A stretch of 49,319 nt of DNA from Vulcanisaeta sp. (GCA_023256215.1 JAGDXB010000041.1:19819-69137); one strand, 5' to 3'. Shown: positions 26,569 to 35,044, counted from the stretch's first letter. Numbers and translations: made by a program. Notes: a model not told the origin generated them from the letters alone.

Positions 26569-27588
26569 TTAAGGCATAAGTAAAACCTTACCGACCCTAT
26601 CCTCACCCCTAAACATCGCATCGAATGCCTCCCTAACCTTCTCAAGCTTCATCTTCGAGTAAATAGGCGCCTTAATCCTGCGTCTACTGAGCAGGTCAAG
26701 CAACTTAATAAGTTCAGACCTGGTACCACCTGTTGAGCCTATTACAGCAATTTCCCTCGAGTACAGTGACGGCAAGTTCAGCGTGACATCACCACCAGTC
26801 AATGCACCGGCCGTAACCCACCTGCCATAACGAGCAACCAATTTAAAACTAAGGTTCCAGGTAGCCTGCCCCACGGCATCAATCACAAGGTCGGCACCAA
26901 GACCATTACTTAACTCATTAATCAATGACTGAGCCTCATCGGGCGTCACAACATAATCAGCACCAAGCCCCATTAATACATCCTTAACCTTATCCGCTCT
27001 ACGACTCACAGCCACAACCGTAGCGCCCGCCAGCTTCGCAAATTGAACGGCATAGCTACCAACATTACCCGTAGCACCGAATACGACAACTAGCTCTCCA
27101 GGGCTCACGCCAGCTCTGTTGAAGATCATATGCCAGGCAGTTAGGGCACCTACAGGCAATGTGGCAGCCTCATCTAGACCAACACCTTTAGGAATCCTTA
27201 TCACGTTACTTGCTGGAACCACGGCATATTCTGCAAAACCACCCTGTGTAACTACGCCAATAAGACCCGAATTAACACACAACTCCTCATGACCGATCAA
27301 GCAATATTTGCATGAACCATCAAATAACCTATTATAAATCACAACCTCATCACCGACATCAACACTCCTTACACTAGATCCTACAGTCTCGACGATTCCT
27401 GCGAACTCTGAACCTGGTATATGAGGAATTGGTTTAACGTCTTTTCGATTTATCGTGAAGTAATCAACAGGGTTAACACCGGCATACTTAACTCTAATTA
27501 GTACTTCATTTGGGCCCGGCCTTGGGGTCTCAACATCTACGATTCTTAGGTTATCAACACCGGGGGTCTCGAAAACTACTGCCCTCAT
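26569..27588 (-). CDS. MDR-family dehydrogenase/reductase, catalytic zinc site lost
   Basis: The 339-residue protein belongs to the medium-chain dehydrogenase/reductase family. The GroES-like domain and the Rossmann fold (GATGNVGSYAVQFAKLAGA) are both present. The structural zinc site is kept in the archaeal style: Asp90, Cys93, Cys96 and Cys104. The catalytic zinc site is not: the usual Cys near residue 38 is Asn39 in AGVNPVDYF, and the usual His of GHE is Ser60 in PGSEFAG. It may act as a quinone or enoyl reductase, which need no catalytic zinc, rather than an alcohol dehydrogenase. Cofactor is probably NADP(H) or NAD(H). Confidence 0.85.
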   Translation of the reverse strand: MRAVVFETPGVDNLRIVDVETPRPGPNEVLIRVKYAGVNPVDYFTINRKDVKPIPHIPGSEFAGIVETVGSSVRSVDVGDEVVIYNRLFDGSCKYCLIGHEELCVNSGLIGVVTQGGFAEYAVVPASNVIRIPKGVGLDEAATLPVGALTAWHMIFNRAGVSPGELVVVFGATGNVGSYAVQFAKLAGATVVAVSRRADKVKDVLMGLGADYVVTPDEAQSLINELSNGLGADLVIDAVGQATWNLSFKLVARYGRWVTAGALTGGDVTLNLPSLYSREIAVIGSTGGTRSELIKLLDLLSRRRIKAPIYSKMKLEKVREAFDAMFRGEDRVGKVLLMP

Positions 27589-27651
27589 TAAGTCAAGGGT
27601 TAGCCTTAGTTTATTAAGGTATTTTTAGAGGCTTCATTAATGCTTAGTCAT

Positions 27652-28491
27652 TTAAATGAAATAATGAAGAAGTAGGTCTATGACGCCTATTAACCCAGTG
27701 ATTATGCCAAGCATTAGCTTAATCCTGCTCTCTGGCATTATCTTCTGTACAGATGCACCTATGTAACTTCCTATTAATCCGCCAATTCCTATTGTCAATC
27801 CAACGGTGATGTTCGGCAAAACACCGAGTGTTGAGTATGCGACCAACGCTGTTGTTGAGGTCGTTAAAGTCTCGACGAGTGTGGAACCCGCAGTTACGTA
27901 GGCGGGTAGGTTAAGGTTTGCAATAAGTATTGGTGCCACTATTGACGCACCACCAATTCCATAAATACCACCTATCAATCCAGCGAGCAATGCGATTATG
28001 AACACCAAGGGTAATGAGATTTTGAAAGTATTGTTGGAAAATACGAATTCCAACCCCCTAATACTAACCCTTAAAATGCTTACCCGAGTAATAACAAGGT
28101 CCCTACTGCGAATTCTCGAGCTAATGATTAATTCTGCACTTAAAAGCAATAATACAGAATCTACGAAGAACCTGTACTCACCGGCATTTACTAATAGGTG
28201 AACCCTCACGTAAGTACCCAGTATGGAACCTAACGAACCACCAATCGCTAATACAATTGCCAATGGCGCTATGAGCCTACCCTCCCTAGCATATCGGTAA
28301 ATGGCCAACGGGGTTGCCAATAAATTATACATAAAGTTTGTACTACTGATTACGGGGCTTAGTAGCCCAAGTATGTATATTTGGCTTGGAACAAGGAGAT
28401 ATGCGCCGGAAATCCCTCCCTGAGACGCTATGAACGCTATGATGAATGCCAGTCCAAAGAGCTCCATCAACTTCATAATCAATGCTTCCAT
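27652..28491 (-). CDS. TauE/SafE-family anion permease
   Basis: The 279-residue protein has about eight helices in two repeats, each opening with the family pattern GGxxGAxY or GGIYGIGGASI. TauE/SafE proteins move sulfite, sulfoacetate or other small anions out of or into the cell. A sulfur anion would fit an archaeon from sulfur-rich hot springs, but this is inference. It lies between the MDR dehydrogenase and fumarase alpha, all on the minus strand, without close operon spacing. Confidence 0.8.
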   Translation of the reverse strand: MEALIMKLMELFGLAFIIAFIASQGGISGAYLLVPSQIYILGLLSPVISSTNFMYNLLATPLAIYRYAREGRLIAPLAIVLAIGGSLGSILGTYVRVHLLVNAGEYRFFVDSVLLLLSAELIISSRIRSRDLVITRVSILRVSIRGLEFVFSNNTFKISLPLVFIIALLAGLIGGIYGIGGASIVAPILIANLNLPAYVTAGSTLVETLTTSTTALVAYSTLGVLPNITVGLTIGIGGLIGSYIGASVQKIMPESRIKLMLGIITGLIGVIDLLLHYFI

Positions 28492-28554
28492 AAAACAAGG
28501 ACTAATGATATCACTTATGTTTAATGCATTATTTCACATGCAATGTATGGTAAT

Positions 28555-29433
28555 CTATAGAGGCTTAACTTCGTACTTACCGTCAGGGTAAACTATCGCT
28601 CTGGCTCTCCTAGTTGCCCAGCACGAAAAGACTATGCCTATTGCAAATGTTGCCGGGTGTCTGTAGGCATATTCAATATGGACATCTAATGCCGTAACCT
28701 TACCACCAGTTCCATGAGCACCTATGCCCAACTTATTAATAGCCTCTAGCAGTGCATCCTCAATCTTTGCGATGCCTGGATTACTGTTTCTAGAACCAAC
28801 AGGCCTAAGAACAGCGGCCTTTTTCGCAAGTTTTGCGGCAACATCCAGGTTGGGTCCAATGCCTATACCAACAATGACTGGCGGGCAGGGCATTGGGCCT
28901 GCATCAATAACGGCATTAAGCACGAGTTCAGGGAGCCTTTCCCACGCGTTGCCTGGAGGAACCACGAAGGCCTTACTGGGAAGTTCAGTACCGCCACCCT
29001 TAGGTGTGTATATCATCTCTAGGTAATCGCCATCAAACAACTCAACATCAAAGACAGGTATCCCAATACCAGTATTATCACCCGTGTTCCTTTCAGATAA
29101 TGGGTCAACCGAATTTGACCTTAATGGTAATTCCTTAGTTACCTCCCTAACGGCCTCAGTCAGTATTGAGAATAATTTACTCCTTATTGGGAAGCCGTCA
29201 CCAAGTTTTATGAAGAATGTCGGCACGCCGGTGTCTTGGCAAACGGCCGCATTATAATTCTTGGCTAAGTCTATGTTTGTTAATATTGCATTTAATTGCA
29301 CCTTACTTGGTTCATGAATTTCTATTTTAACGGCATTTCTAAGGGCCTCAACGACGTCATCGGCTGGAGATACACTGGCCATACGAATTATGGCCTTTGC
29401 CGCCTCCTTAACGGCATCCTCAAGACTAGGCAT
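28555..29433 (-). CDS. fumA: Fumarate hydratase (class I), alpha subunit
   Basis: This 292-residue protein is the iron-sulfur subunit of two-subunit class I fumarase, which interconverts fumarate and malate. Cys65 (AVCQDTGVPTF), Cys183 (MPCPPVIVGIGIG) and Cys271 (FSCWATRRA) are the probable [4Fe-4S] ligands. A TATA-like GCTTTAATA sits about 28 bases before the ATG, so the mRNA is probably leaderless. The beta subunit gene lies on the other side of a 97-base gap on the opposite strand, an unusual divergent arrangement; normally alpha and beta are consecutive. Confidence 0.95.
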   Translation of the reverse strand: MPSLEDAVKEAAKAIIRMASVSPADDVVEALRNAVKIEIHEPSKVQLNAILTNIDLAKNYNAAVCQDTGVPTFFIKLGDGFPIRSKLFSILTEAVREVTKELPLRSNSVDPLSERNTGDNTGIGIPVFDVELFDGDYLEMIYTPKGGGTELPSKAFVVPPGNAWERLPELVLNAVIDAGPMPCPPVIVGIGIGPNLDVAAKLAKKAAVLRPVGSRNSNPGIAKIEDALLEAINKLGIGAHGTGGKVTALDVHIEYAYRHPATFAIGIVFSCWATRRARAIVYPDGKYEVKPL

Positions 29434-29530
29434 AGGATATCTCTAGCCTGCACGTATTAAAGCTTTAGCACTAATTACTCTCTAATAGGAAATACTTTAA
29501 TTGGCATTCCTCTAATTTTTCTGGGTAGGT
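29434..29530. promoter_or_regulatory. Divergent fumarase promoter region
   Basis: The 97 bases hold one TATA-like box for each direction: on the minus strand near 29457-29468 for fumA, and on the plus strand near 29488-29498 (ATACTTTAATTGG) for fumB. The two boxes are about 33 bases apart, so one regulator bound between them could control both subunits together. Confidence 0.55.
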
Positions 29531-30157
29531 ATGGGTACATATCATTTAAAGACTCCCATTACTGATGACGATATTGTTAAATTAAAGGTTGGAGATACCG
29601 TGTATGTAAGCGGTACATTAATCAGTGCCCGTGACGCGGCTCACGTCAGGATGGTTGAATTAATAAGAAAGGGTGAGAAGTTACCTGTTGATTTAAAGGG
29701 TGGTGTTATATACCATGCAGGGCCGGTTGCTTTGAAGCAGGGTGATACCTGGAAAATAATTAGTATGGGGCCCACAACCAGCGCTAGAATGGATGATTTT
29801 GAACCAGAGGTTATTGAGAAGATGGGCGTTAAACTCGTCATTGGTAAGGGTGGTATGGGTCCAAAGACCACGGAAGCCATGAGGAGGTTTAAGGCGGCTT
29901 ACGCAATATTTACTGGAGGTGCTGGTGTACTTGCTGCGCAGGCCATTAAGAAGGTTATTGGTGTTCATTGGCTTGACCTAGGCATTGCAGAGGCTATGTG
30001 GATTCTCGAGGTTGAGAACTTTGGCCCATTAACCGTGGTCATAGATTCATACGGCAACAATTACTATGAGGACTTAAGGAGGAGTGTTAGGGAAAAGGTT
30101 AAGGGATTGGCTGAGGATGTTACTAGAACAATACAGGACGTACTTTCACATCACTAG
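29531..30157 (+). CDS. fumB: Fumarate hydratase (class I), beta subunit
   Basis: This 208-residue protein is the C-terminal half of class I fumarase as a separate subunit. The signature LKVGDTVYVSGTLISARDAAH is near residue 15, and VIGKGGMGPKTTEAM holds the conserved glycine loop near the active site; DLGIAEAMWILEVENFGP is also characteristic. It must assemble with the alpha subunit encoded divergently. The ATG is 10 bases downstream of the expected transcription start. Confidence 0.95.
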   Translation: MGTYHLKTPITDDDIVKLKVGDTVYVSGTLISARDAAHVRMVELIRKGEKLPVDLKGGVIYHAGPVALKQGDTWKIISMGPTTSARMDDFEPEVIEKMGVKLVIGKGGMGPKTTEAMRRFKAAYAIFTGGAGVLAAQAIKKVIGVHWLDLGIAEAMWILEVENFGPLTVVIDSYGNNYYEDLRRSVREKVKGLAEDVTRTIQDVLSHH

Positions 30158-30161
30158 TGTT

Positions 30162-30935
30162 TCATAGCTTTATTTCGCGTATTAAATCCCTCTCAGTTAT
30201 TATTCCCATTAACCTACCCTGCTCAACCACAGGCAATGAACTTATGCTATTGCTCCTCATTAGATGTACAGCATCAATTATGGTGGCACTCGGGTCAATC
30301 GTTATCAAGTTATGACTCATTAATTGACTCACAGATACATTAAGGTCTATTGATTTACGGAGCTCCATTTGTTTCTTAAAGTGCCTCAATACATCTCTAA
30401 CAGATAAAACACCCATGACTCTATCCCCCCTGGCAATAATTAAATGACGTATATTATGTATGGTCATTGTCTTTATGGCATCGCCCAGTGAGAAATCAAT
30501 ATCGAGAGTTATTGGGTCTCTACTCATGGCATCAAAGACTCTACGTCTACTGAATAATTGATCAGGTAATTTATGAACTAGATCTCTCTCGGTGATTATA
30601 CCAACCACGTTATTTCCCTCAAATACCAACGCCACATCTATGCCGCCTTTCATACCGTTAATCACAGCATCAATACCATCTTCAGGCGATGCCTTCACAT
30701 AACTGCTGAACGTAGATAAATCCTTAAGTAGCCCACTTAGTACTTGTGGGCTGGATTTATCGACCTGCCTAATTATGTCTAATGCCGTGACAACACCGAT
30801 CACGGAATTTTCCCTAATTATTGGTACGTGCCTAAACCCGTGGCTAACCATGAGGTCCACGGCATTAATAACACTAGAGCTTTCGTTAAGCGTTATCACG
30901 CGGGTAGTCATAACATCCCTGGCCAGTATTGGCAT
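30162..30935 (-). CDS. Four-CBS-domain protein
   Basis: The 257-residue protein consists of two pairs of CBS domains and nothing else. Each repeat opens with a pattern like DVMTTRVITLNESSSVINAV and ends like VVGVLSVRDVLR or IIGIITERDLIR. CBS pairs bind AMP, ATP, NADH or SAM and regulate a partner protein. A lone protein of this kind would sense adenylate state; the partner is not evident. The gene ends 4 bases before the convergent fumB stop. Confidence 0.88.
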   Translation of the reverse strand: MPILARDVMTTRVITLNESSSVINAVDLMVSHGFRHVPIIRENSVIGVVTALDIIRQVDKSSPQVLSGLLKDLSTFSSYVKASPEDGIDAVINGMKGGIDVALVFEGNNVVGIITERDLVHKLPDQLFSRRRVFDAMSRDPITLDIDFSLGDAIKTMTIHNIRHLIIARGDRVMGVLSVRDVLRHFKKQMELRKSIDLNVSVSQLMSHNLITIDPSATIIDAVHLMRSNSISSLPVVEQGRLMGIITERDLIREIKL

Positions 30936-31057
30936 TAAATAAACAACAGATACTTAGTATATATGCATTAATTCACCATGCCTACCTCAAGGAGTCTACT
31001 CATAATTAAAGTTGAACCCATAAGGATTTAATATTATTAAATGGTGGAGTTTTTACA

Positions 31058-32560
31058 ATGCTGAGGGAGCTAAAGATAGACATATTAGGCCCGGTCCATT
31101 TGCCGGATTTGCCTCGAGAATTTCACGACACAATGGTTAAGTTTGGGGTGTTTAGATCGTTCATTGGCGGCTCATGGATCGACTTTGGTAACTATATGCC
31201 AGTCAAGTCACCAATTAACAATGAAGTAATAGCTCAAGTTAGCAGGTTAGAGCCTGAACATGTTGAGGCGGCTATCGAGAAGCTATATACATCGTGGAAT
31301 TCCTTAAAGAGTATGCCTGCTCATAAGAGGGCTGATTTAATTATTAAGATTGCCGAGTTTATAAGTGAGTACAGGGATTTATTCCGAGACATACTCATCA
31401 TTGAGGGTGGTAAGCCAATAAATGAAGCTGAAGGTGAAGTCCAGGCAACGATAGATAGGTTGAGGATGGTTCACCAGGACCTGGGTCGATTAACCAATAT
31501 AGGCATACCTGGCGAGTATGGTGCCGGCACCGAGAATAAATACGCTATCGTTGTTAGGGAACCTATTGGTATTGTCGCTGCAATAGCTCCGTTTAATTAT
31601 CCATTATTTACGTCCATGGTTAAGGTGGCCACGGCATTATTGGCAGGCGACCCCGTTATTCTTAAGCCGTCAAGTTACACGCCAATCACTGGTATCCTGA
31701 TAGCCAAGGCCATTGAATACGCGGGATTTGGCAATTATTTCGCCCTTGTGACAGGGCCTGGAGCTTCGGTTGGCGATGCCTTAGTAATGCATCCATTAGT
31801 GAGGGCGGTATCCCTGACAGGAAGTACAGAGACAGGGTTAAGGGTTCTTAGAATGGCCGGTTTGAAGAAGGTCCAGTTGGAACTTGGTGGGAAGGCGCCT
31901 GCGATAGTGCTCGAGGATGCAGATCTAAGGAATGCTGCCAGCAAGATAGTGACTGGGTCTTTGAGGCTAAGTGGTCAAAGATGTGATGCTATTAGTAGGG
32001 TCGTCGTCCTCGATAGTGTTGCCGATGAGCTTACGGAATTAATAATTAAGGAGGTTGAGAAGTGGATTGTTGGTGATCCAAGAAATCCCAAGGTTATGAT
32101 GGGCCCACTAATTAGTGCTAATGCTGTTGAGAGGGTTCATTCGATGGTTGATGATGCAATTAGTAGGGGTGGTAAGTTATTGTATGGTGGTAATTACTGG
32201 CTTACCTATCATGAGGCCACCGTCGTTGACTATGTCAGCAGGAAATCCAGGTTAGCCATCGAGGAGACGTTTGGGCCCGTGATACCCATTATTAGGGTTA
32301 AGGACATTAATGAAGCCATAGCCGTAGCCAACGAGGTCAGGTACGGGCTAGATGCGGCAGTTTTTGGTAAGGACATCAGTACACTATGGCATATAGCTAA
32401 ATCCCTCGAGGTCGGTGAGGTTACGTTCAATGATTTCCCAAGACATGGTCTTGGTCTCTTTCCATTTGGTGGCGTTAAGGACTCCGGCATTGGTCGTGAG
32501 GGTGTCGGCTTTTCTGTGGAGGATGTTACCCAGTTAAAGACTATAGTGATTACTTACTAA
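31058..32560 (+). CDS. gapN: Non-phosphorylating glyceraldehyde-3-phosphate dehydrogenase (GAPN)
   Basis: The 500-residue aldehyde dehydrogenase matches the length of Thermoproteus GAPN, which oxidises glyceraldehyde 3-phosphate directly to 3-phosphoglycerate with NAD(P)+. The catalytic Cys309 (SGQRCDAISR), Glu275 (LELGGKAP) and Asn180 (APFNYPLF) are in place. The N-terminal IDILGPVHLPDLPREF and FIGGSW segments are the type seen in archaeal GAPN rather than generic ALDH. It would run glycolysis without ATP gain at this step, and ferredoxin-dependent oxidation by AOR-family enzymes could work beside it. GGTGGAG precedes the ATG. Confidence 0.88.
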   Translation: MLRELKIDILGPVHLPDLPREFHDTMVKFGVFRSFIGGSWIDFGNYMPVKSPINNEVIAQVSRLEPEHVEAAIEKLYTSWNSLKSMPAHKRADLIIKIAEFISEYRDLFRDILIIEGGKPINEAEGEVQATIDRLRMVHQDLGRLTNIGIPGEYGAGTENKYAIVVREPIGIVAAIAPFNYPLFTSMVKVATALLAGDPVILKPSSYTPITGILIAKAIEYAGFGNYFALVTGPGASVGDALVMHPLVRAVSLTGSTETGLRVLRMAGLKKVQLELGGKAPAIVLEDADLRNAASKIVTGSLRLSGQRCDAISRVVVLDSVADELTELIIKEVEKWIVGDPRNPKVMMGPLISANAVERVHSMVDDAISRGGKLLYGGNYWLTYHEATVVDYVSRKSRLAIEETFGPVIPIIRVKDINEAIAVANEVRYGLDAAVFGKDISTLWHIAKSLEVGEVTFNDFPRHGLGLFPFGGVKDSGIGREGVGFSVEDVTQLKTIVITY

Positions 32561-32569
32561 CTAAATTTA

Positions 32570-32621
32570 TCAGCCCCTGACCCAGTACTCATCCTATCAT
32601 ACGCCGCTGAAAGATCATCAC
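32570..32621 (-). ncRNA. C/D-box guide sRNA (candidate 2)
   Basis: On the minus strand this 52-base unit has box C GTGATGA, a 14-base guide, an imperfect D' (ATGA), an imperfect C' (GGATGA), a 15-base guide and box D CTGA. The size and symmetry fit archaeal C/D guides. A TATA core at about 32647-32654 lies about 29 bases before box C. The first guide would pair with 5'-ACGCCGCTGAAAGA, and from memory CGCUGAAAG is part of a conserved stretch near the 3' end of archaeal 23S rRNA, giving a plausible methylation target. D' and C' differ from consensus by one base each, so confidence is lower than for candidate 1. Confidence 0.55.
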
Positions 32622-32646
32622 CATTAATTAGTTAGTCACTTAGGTA

Positions 32647-32654
32647 TTTAAAAT
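32647..32654. promoter_or_regulatory. Shared TATA box between C/D-box RNA and nuclease gene
   Basis: The core TTTAAAAT is AT-symmetric. Toward the left it lies about 29 bases before box C of the guide RNA; toward the right about 33 bases before the ATG of the nuclease at 32683. One box may serve both. Confidence 0.45.
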
Positions 32655-32682
32655 TAAGTACCTCCTCAGGTTTAGTTTATTG

Positions 32683-33363
32683 ATGGAGAGACTCGCTAAG
32701 TCGCTGCTGAGACTTTCTGTGGAAGGCGTTTTCTCGCGCGAATCGTTAGAGCACTTAAGTGGTTTAAGCGGCTCCCTTATTGATTCCTTCATCAATAATC
32801 TACTCAACGAAGGTGTTCTAGTGAGGATAGGCAATAACTACAGGGTCAATGTCCCTCCTCATAGGTTAATTAGGTATTTCATAGATAAGGGGTTGAATGT
32901 GGACCTTGAATCACTCAGCAGTTTTCTTCCCTGGGATGAGTTTGAGGCTTTGGTTAGGTTAATATTTGAGGAGTGGGGATTTGGCGTTATTAGCAGGCTT
33001 AGGGTTCCTGTGGCTGGTTCTAGGGTTGAGTTTGACGTTATTGCGTACAAGGAACCAAGGGTCTTATTAATAGAGGCTAAGCGTTGGAAGAAGATCTCTT
33101 CAGGCGTAACTACGGTAGTTAATAGACATCTTGAGAAGGTTGAACTTGTGTCTAAATCACCTGAGGTCTTAATCAATAGAATAGGCATTAGGTGGAGTGA
33201 GGCTGTATTAATTCCCGTAGTCATTACCTGGCATAGGGTCTCTACGGAGATTGTCAATGGCGTACCTGTCGTGAGTATATACCAAGTCAATTCATTTATA
33301 ATGAGGCTTGACGAGATTATGGATTACGTGAGATCGTTTAGGGTTTCCTGGAGGCGCCTTTAA
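32683..33363 (+). CDS. Winged-helix PD-(D/E)xK nuclease (Mrr-like)
   Basis: The 226-residue protein has an N-terminal winged-helix-like part (about 1-60) and a restriction-endonuclease-like domain (about 80-200). The active-site residues are Asp118 in FDVIA and Glu131 and Lys133 in LLIEAKRW, spaced as in Mrr and related nucleases. It could cut foreign, modified or damaged DNA; no methylase is adjacent, so it is not a classical restriction system. The ATG at 32683 is preferred to the TTG one codon before. It overlaps the convergent 55-residue zinc gene by 26 bases. Confidence 0.8.
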   Translation: MERLAKSLLRLSVEGVFSRESLEHLSGLSGSLIDSFINNLLNEGVLVRIGNNYRVNVPPHRLIRYFIDKGLNVDLESLSSFLPWDEFEALVRLIFEEWGFGVISRLRVPVAGSRVEFDVIAYKEPRVLLIEAKRWKKISSGVTTVVNRHLEKVELVSKSPEVLINRIGIRWSEAVLIPVVITWHRVSTEIVNGVPVVSIYQVNSFIMRLDEIMDYVRSFRVSWRRL

Positions 33364-33505
33364 CGATTTTTGAATAGCAATCTGCGCATGCATATACCTT
33401 GAATTTCATGCCCAACTCCCTGGCTTCGTAATCTACTATATAGTACTCCTTAACTCTCCTTAGGCAGAAGAAACATATCACGCCTCTATTGCTTGTCTTC
33501 TTCAT
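33338..33505 (-). CDS. Small zinc-binding protein (55 aa)
   Basis: This short frame encodes MKKTSNRGVICFFC at the start, with CxxC pairs at Cys11/14 and Cys40/43, the four ligands of a zinc ribbon, and a basic end. Its ATG at 33505 directly follows the stop codon of the membrane-protein gene (TAA then ATG), with GGAG seven bases before it, so it is the last gene of the GTPase-primase-like operon. The 3' end runs 26 bases into the convergent nuclease gene. I recognise no named family; nucleic-acid binding is likely. The CxxC pairs and tight spacing are the evidence that it is real. Confidence 0.65.
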   Translation of the reverse strand: MKKTSNRGVICFFCLRRVKEYYIVDYEARELGMKFKVYACADCYSKIVKGASRKP

Positions 33506-34108
33506 TTACTCCGACTGTTCGGTTTCCTCCTCGCTCTTAAGTATAACGGTCATGCTCATTAATTGATCAATATCGGGATATAGACTTTCTATTATTTGAG
33601 GTTCTCGATAGAGCCACGTGCTAACAACGAGTAGTAACGCACTTATTAGGTACATTATTGATGAGAGACCTATATACGCATTAATACCTATTAGTAAGTA
33701 TGTGGTAGTTATATTGTTATTTACGTATATTGGGGTTGGTATTGGTAATGCAAATATTGCTGAAAGTATTAGCATTAATATGATGCCAAAGAAGAGAGGA
33801 TCAGACATGCTTATGGTGAGATTTTTCTTAATTAGTAAGAGTGCTATGGAGATTATTATGCCTACGAATACGAATATTGGCGATAAATAATCGATCATAT
33901 CTATGAAGGTGGAGTAACCCTTGAGGGGTATTAACGTTAATGACCCATTCATATCGCTTACTATTAATTTCATCCCTGGGGTTACATTGACTATAGTATT
34001 TAGATTAGGTATTGTAGTACTGGTTATTATTGGCATGGTAATCCTTATACTTGACATTACGAGAATGATTAGACCAACCACGATAGACGCAATTGCTACT
34101 TTTCTCAT
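33506..34108 (-). CDS. Membrane protein, unknown
   Basis: The 200-residue protein has about four hydrophobic helices (near 5-25, 75-95, 105-125 and 145-165), an extracytoplasmic loop after the first, and an acidic C terminus (LKSEEETEQSE). No enzyme or transporter motif is seen and I do not recognise a family. It lies 24 bases downstream of the primase-like gene and directly upstream of the small zinc gene, so it is part of the same operon. Confidence 0.6.
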   Translation of the reverse strand: MRKVAIASIVVGLIILVMSSIRITMPIITSTTIPNLNTIVNVTPGMKLIVSDMNGSLTLIPLKGYSTFIDMIDYLSPIFVFVGIIISIALLLIKKNLTISMSDPLFFGIILMLILSAIFALPIPTPIYVNNNITTTYLLIGINAYIGLSSIMYLISALLLVVSTWLYREPQIIESLYPDIDQLMSMTVILKSEEETEQSE

Positions 34109-34132
34109 TATCTATCGTATGCGGAATCATTA

Positions 34133-35038
34133 TTAGATTTTAAGGTTTTCTCTATCAATTCCAGATGAATCCGCAGTGTTTGTTTTCATAATTCTATTCC
34201 TAATAACGCCCTTTATGTAGTAAATTAATGAATAATCATTATTGAGCCACCTTTTAATTAAATCAAGCATAGAGTCGGTGGGATTTTTCGTTAATAGCGG
34301 CTCAAGGAGTTTCCTATTAGTGTCTAACCGCCTTATTACGTTAGATGGGTCTGCGTAAACTGTTACGAAATCATAGACGCGGGCCACAGGTATTGCTGAA
34401 AGCTTTGTGGACCAATGTAGAGACAGCGGCACTCTATACATCCTTACCTTAAGCATAGTGTTCCCTCCAATTATTATATCATTGCCATATCTTTGAAATA
34501 ACTCATTCGACTTTATACCTCTGTATACCGCCTCGTTAACAATGCTTATTAACGACCTTAACTCATCAGCACCAACACCCCTGGAAAGTGGTGCTATAAC
34601 CTTGAATCCATTCATTCCATCAAACACAACAGCATTATTAACTAATCCTAAATATTCCAGGACAATACGCACAGCCGTAGTCACTAAGTCCATAAGTTCA
34701 AGGCCATTCTCAAGCATCCAAATACGCTTACCACCCTTTACATCGATTATTACCGTATCAATATCCTTAGAAGCTGCTGTATTGACTGATGCCATGAAGT
34801 CTATGCCACCCATCTTAACGTACTTTATCAACTCATCCTTATTACTAATAATGATTGGAAGCTTACTACCATCTTCGTGCTTGACGGTTGTCATCAATGC
34901 GGCACTATCACCAACCTGCCTAATGATGGCTATTCTTCTATTGACTATAAAATTCATCATCAGGTCGCCGACAATATCGTAATACTTTATGGGCCTTACT
35001 GACGGTTTCATGACCATTGGTATTAACTTCTTAGGCAT
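34133..35038 (-). CDS. Primase-like (AEP) protein, active site degenerate
   Basis: The 301-residue protein follows the order of the catalytic subunit of archaeal/eukaryotic primases and LigD-type polymerases. A strand ends TVIIDVKGG (Asp99), where active enzymes have two acidic residues (DxD). FDGMNGFKV at 139-147 is where active enzymes have SGxxGxH, so the histidine is Lys146. RVPLSLHWSTKLSAIPV at 202-218 matches the third motif (H, then hydrophobic-PV). It is therefore probably a non-catalytic paralogue, perhaps binding nucleotides or template. It starts 6 bases after the GTPase gene ends. Confidence 0.6.
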   Translation of the reverse strand: MPKKLIPMVMKPSVRPIKYYDIVGDLMMNFIVNRRIAIIRQVGDSAALMTTVKHEDGSKLPIIISNKDELIKYVKMGGIDFMASVNTAASKDIDTVIIDVKGGKRIWMLENGLELMDLVTTAVRIVLEYLGLVNNAVVFDGMNGFKVIAPLSRGVGADELRSLISIVNEAVYRGIKSNELFQRYGNDIIIGGNTMLKVRMYRVPLSLHWSTKLSAIPVARVYDFVTVYADPSNVIRRLDTNRKLLEPLLTKNPTDSMLDLIKRWLNNDYSLIYYIKGVIRNRIMKTNTADSSGIDRENLKI

Positions 35039-35044
35039 TGTGCA

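Noticed and set aside
29693-29968. Minus-strand frame of 91 codons inside fumB
   Set aside because: It is antisense to a clear fumarase gene and has no homology-like motif.
34542-34982. Open frame of 146 codons on the plus strand
   Set aside because: It is antisense to the primase-like gene and has no family signal.
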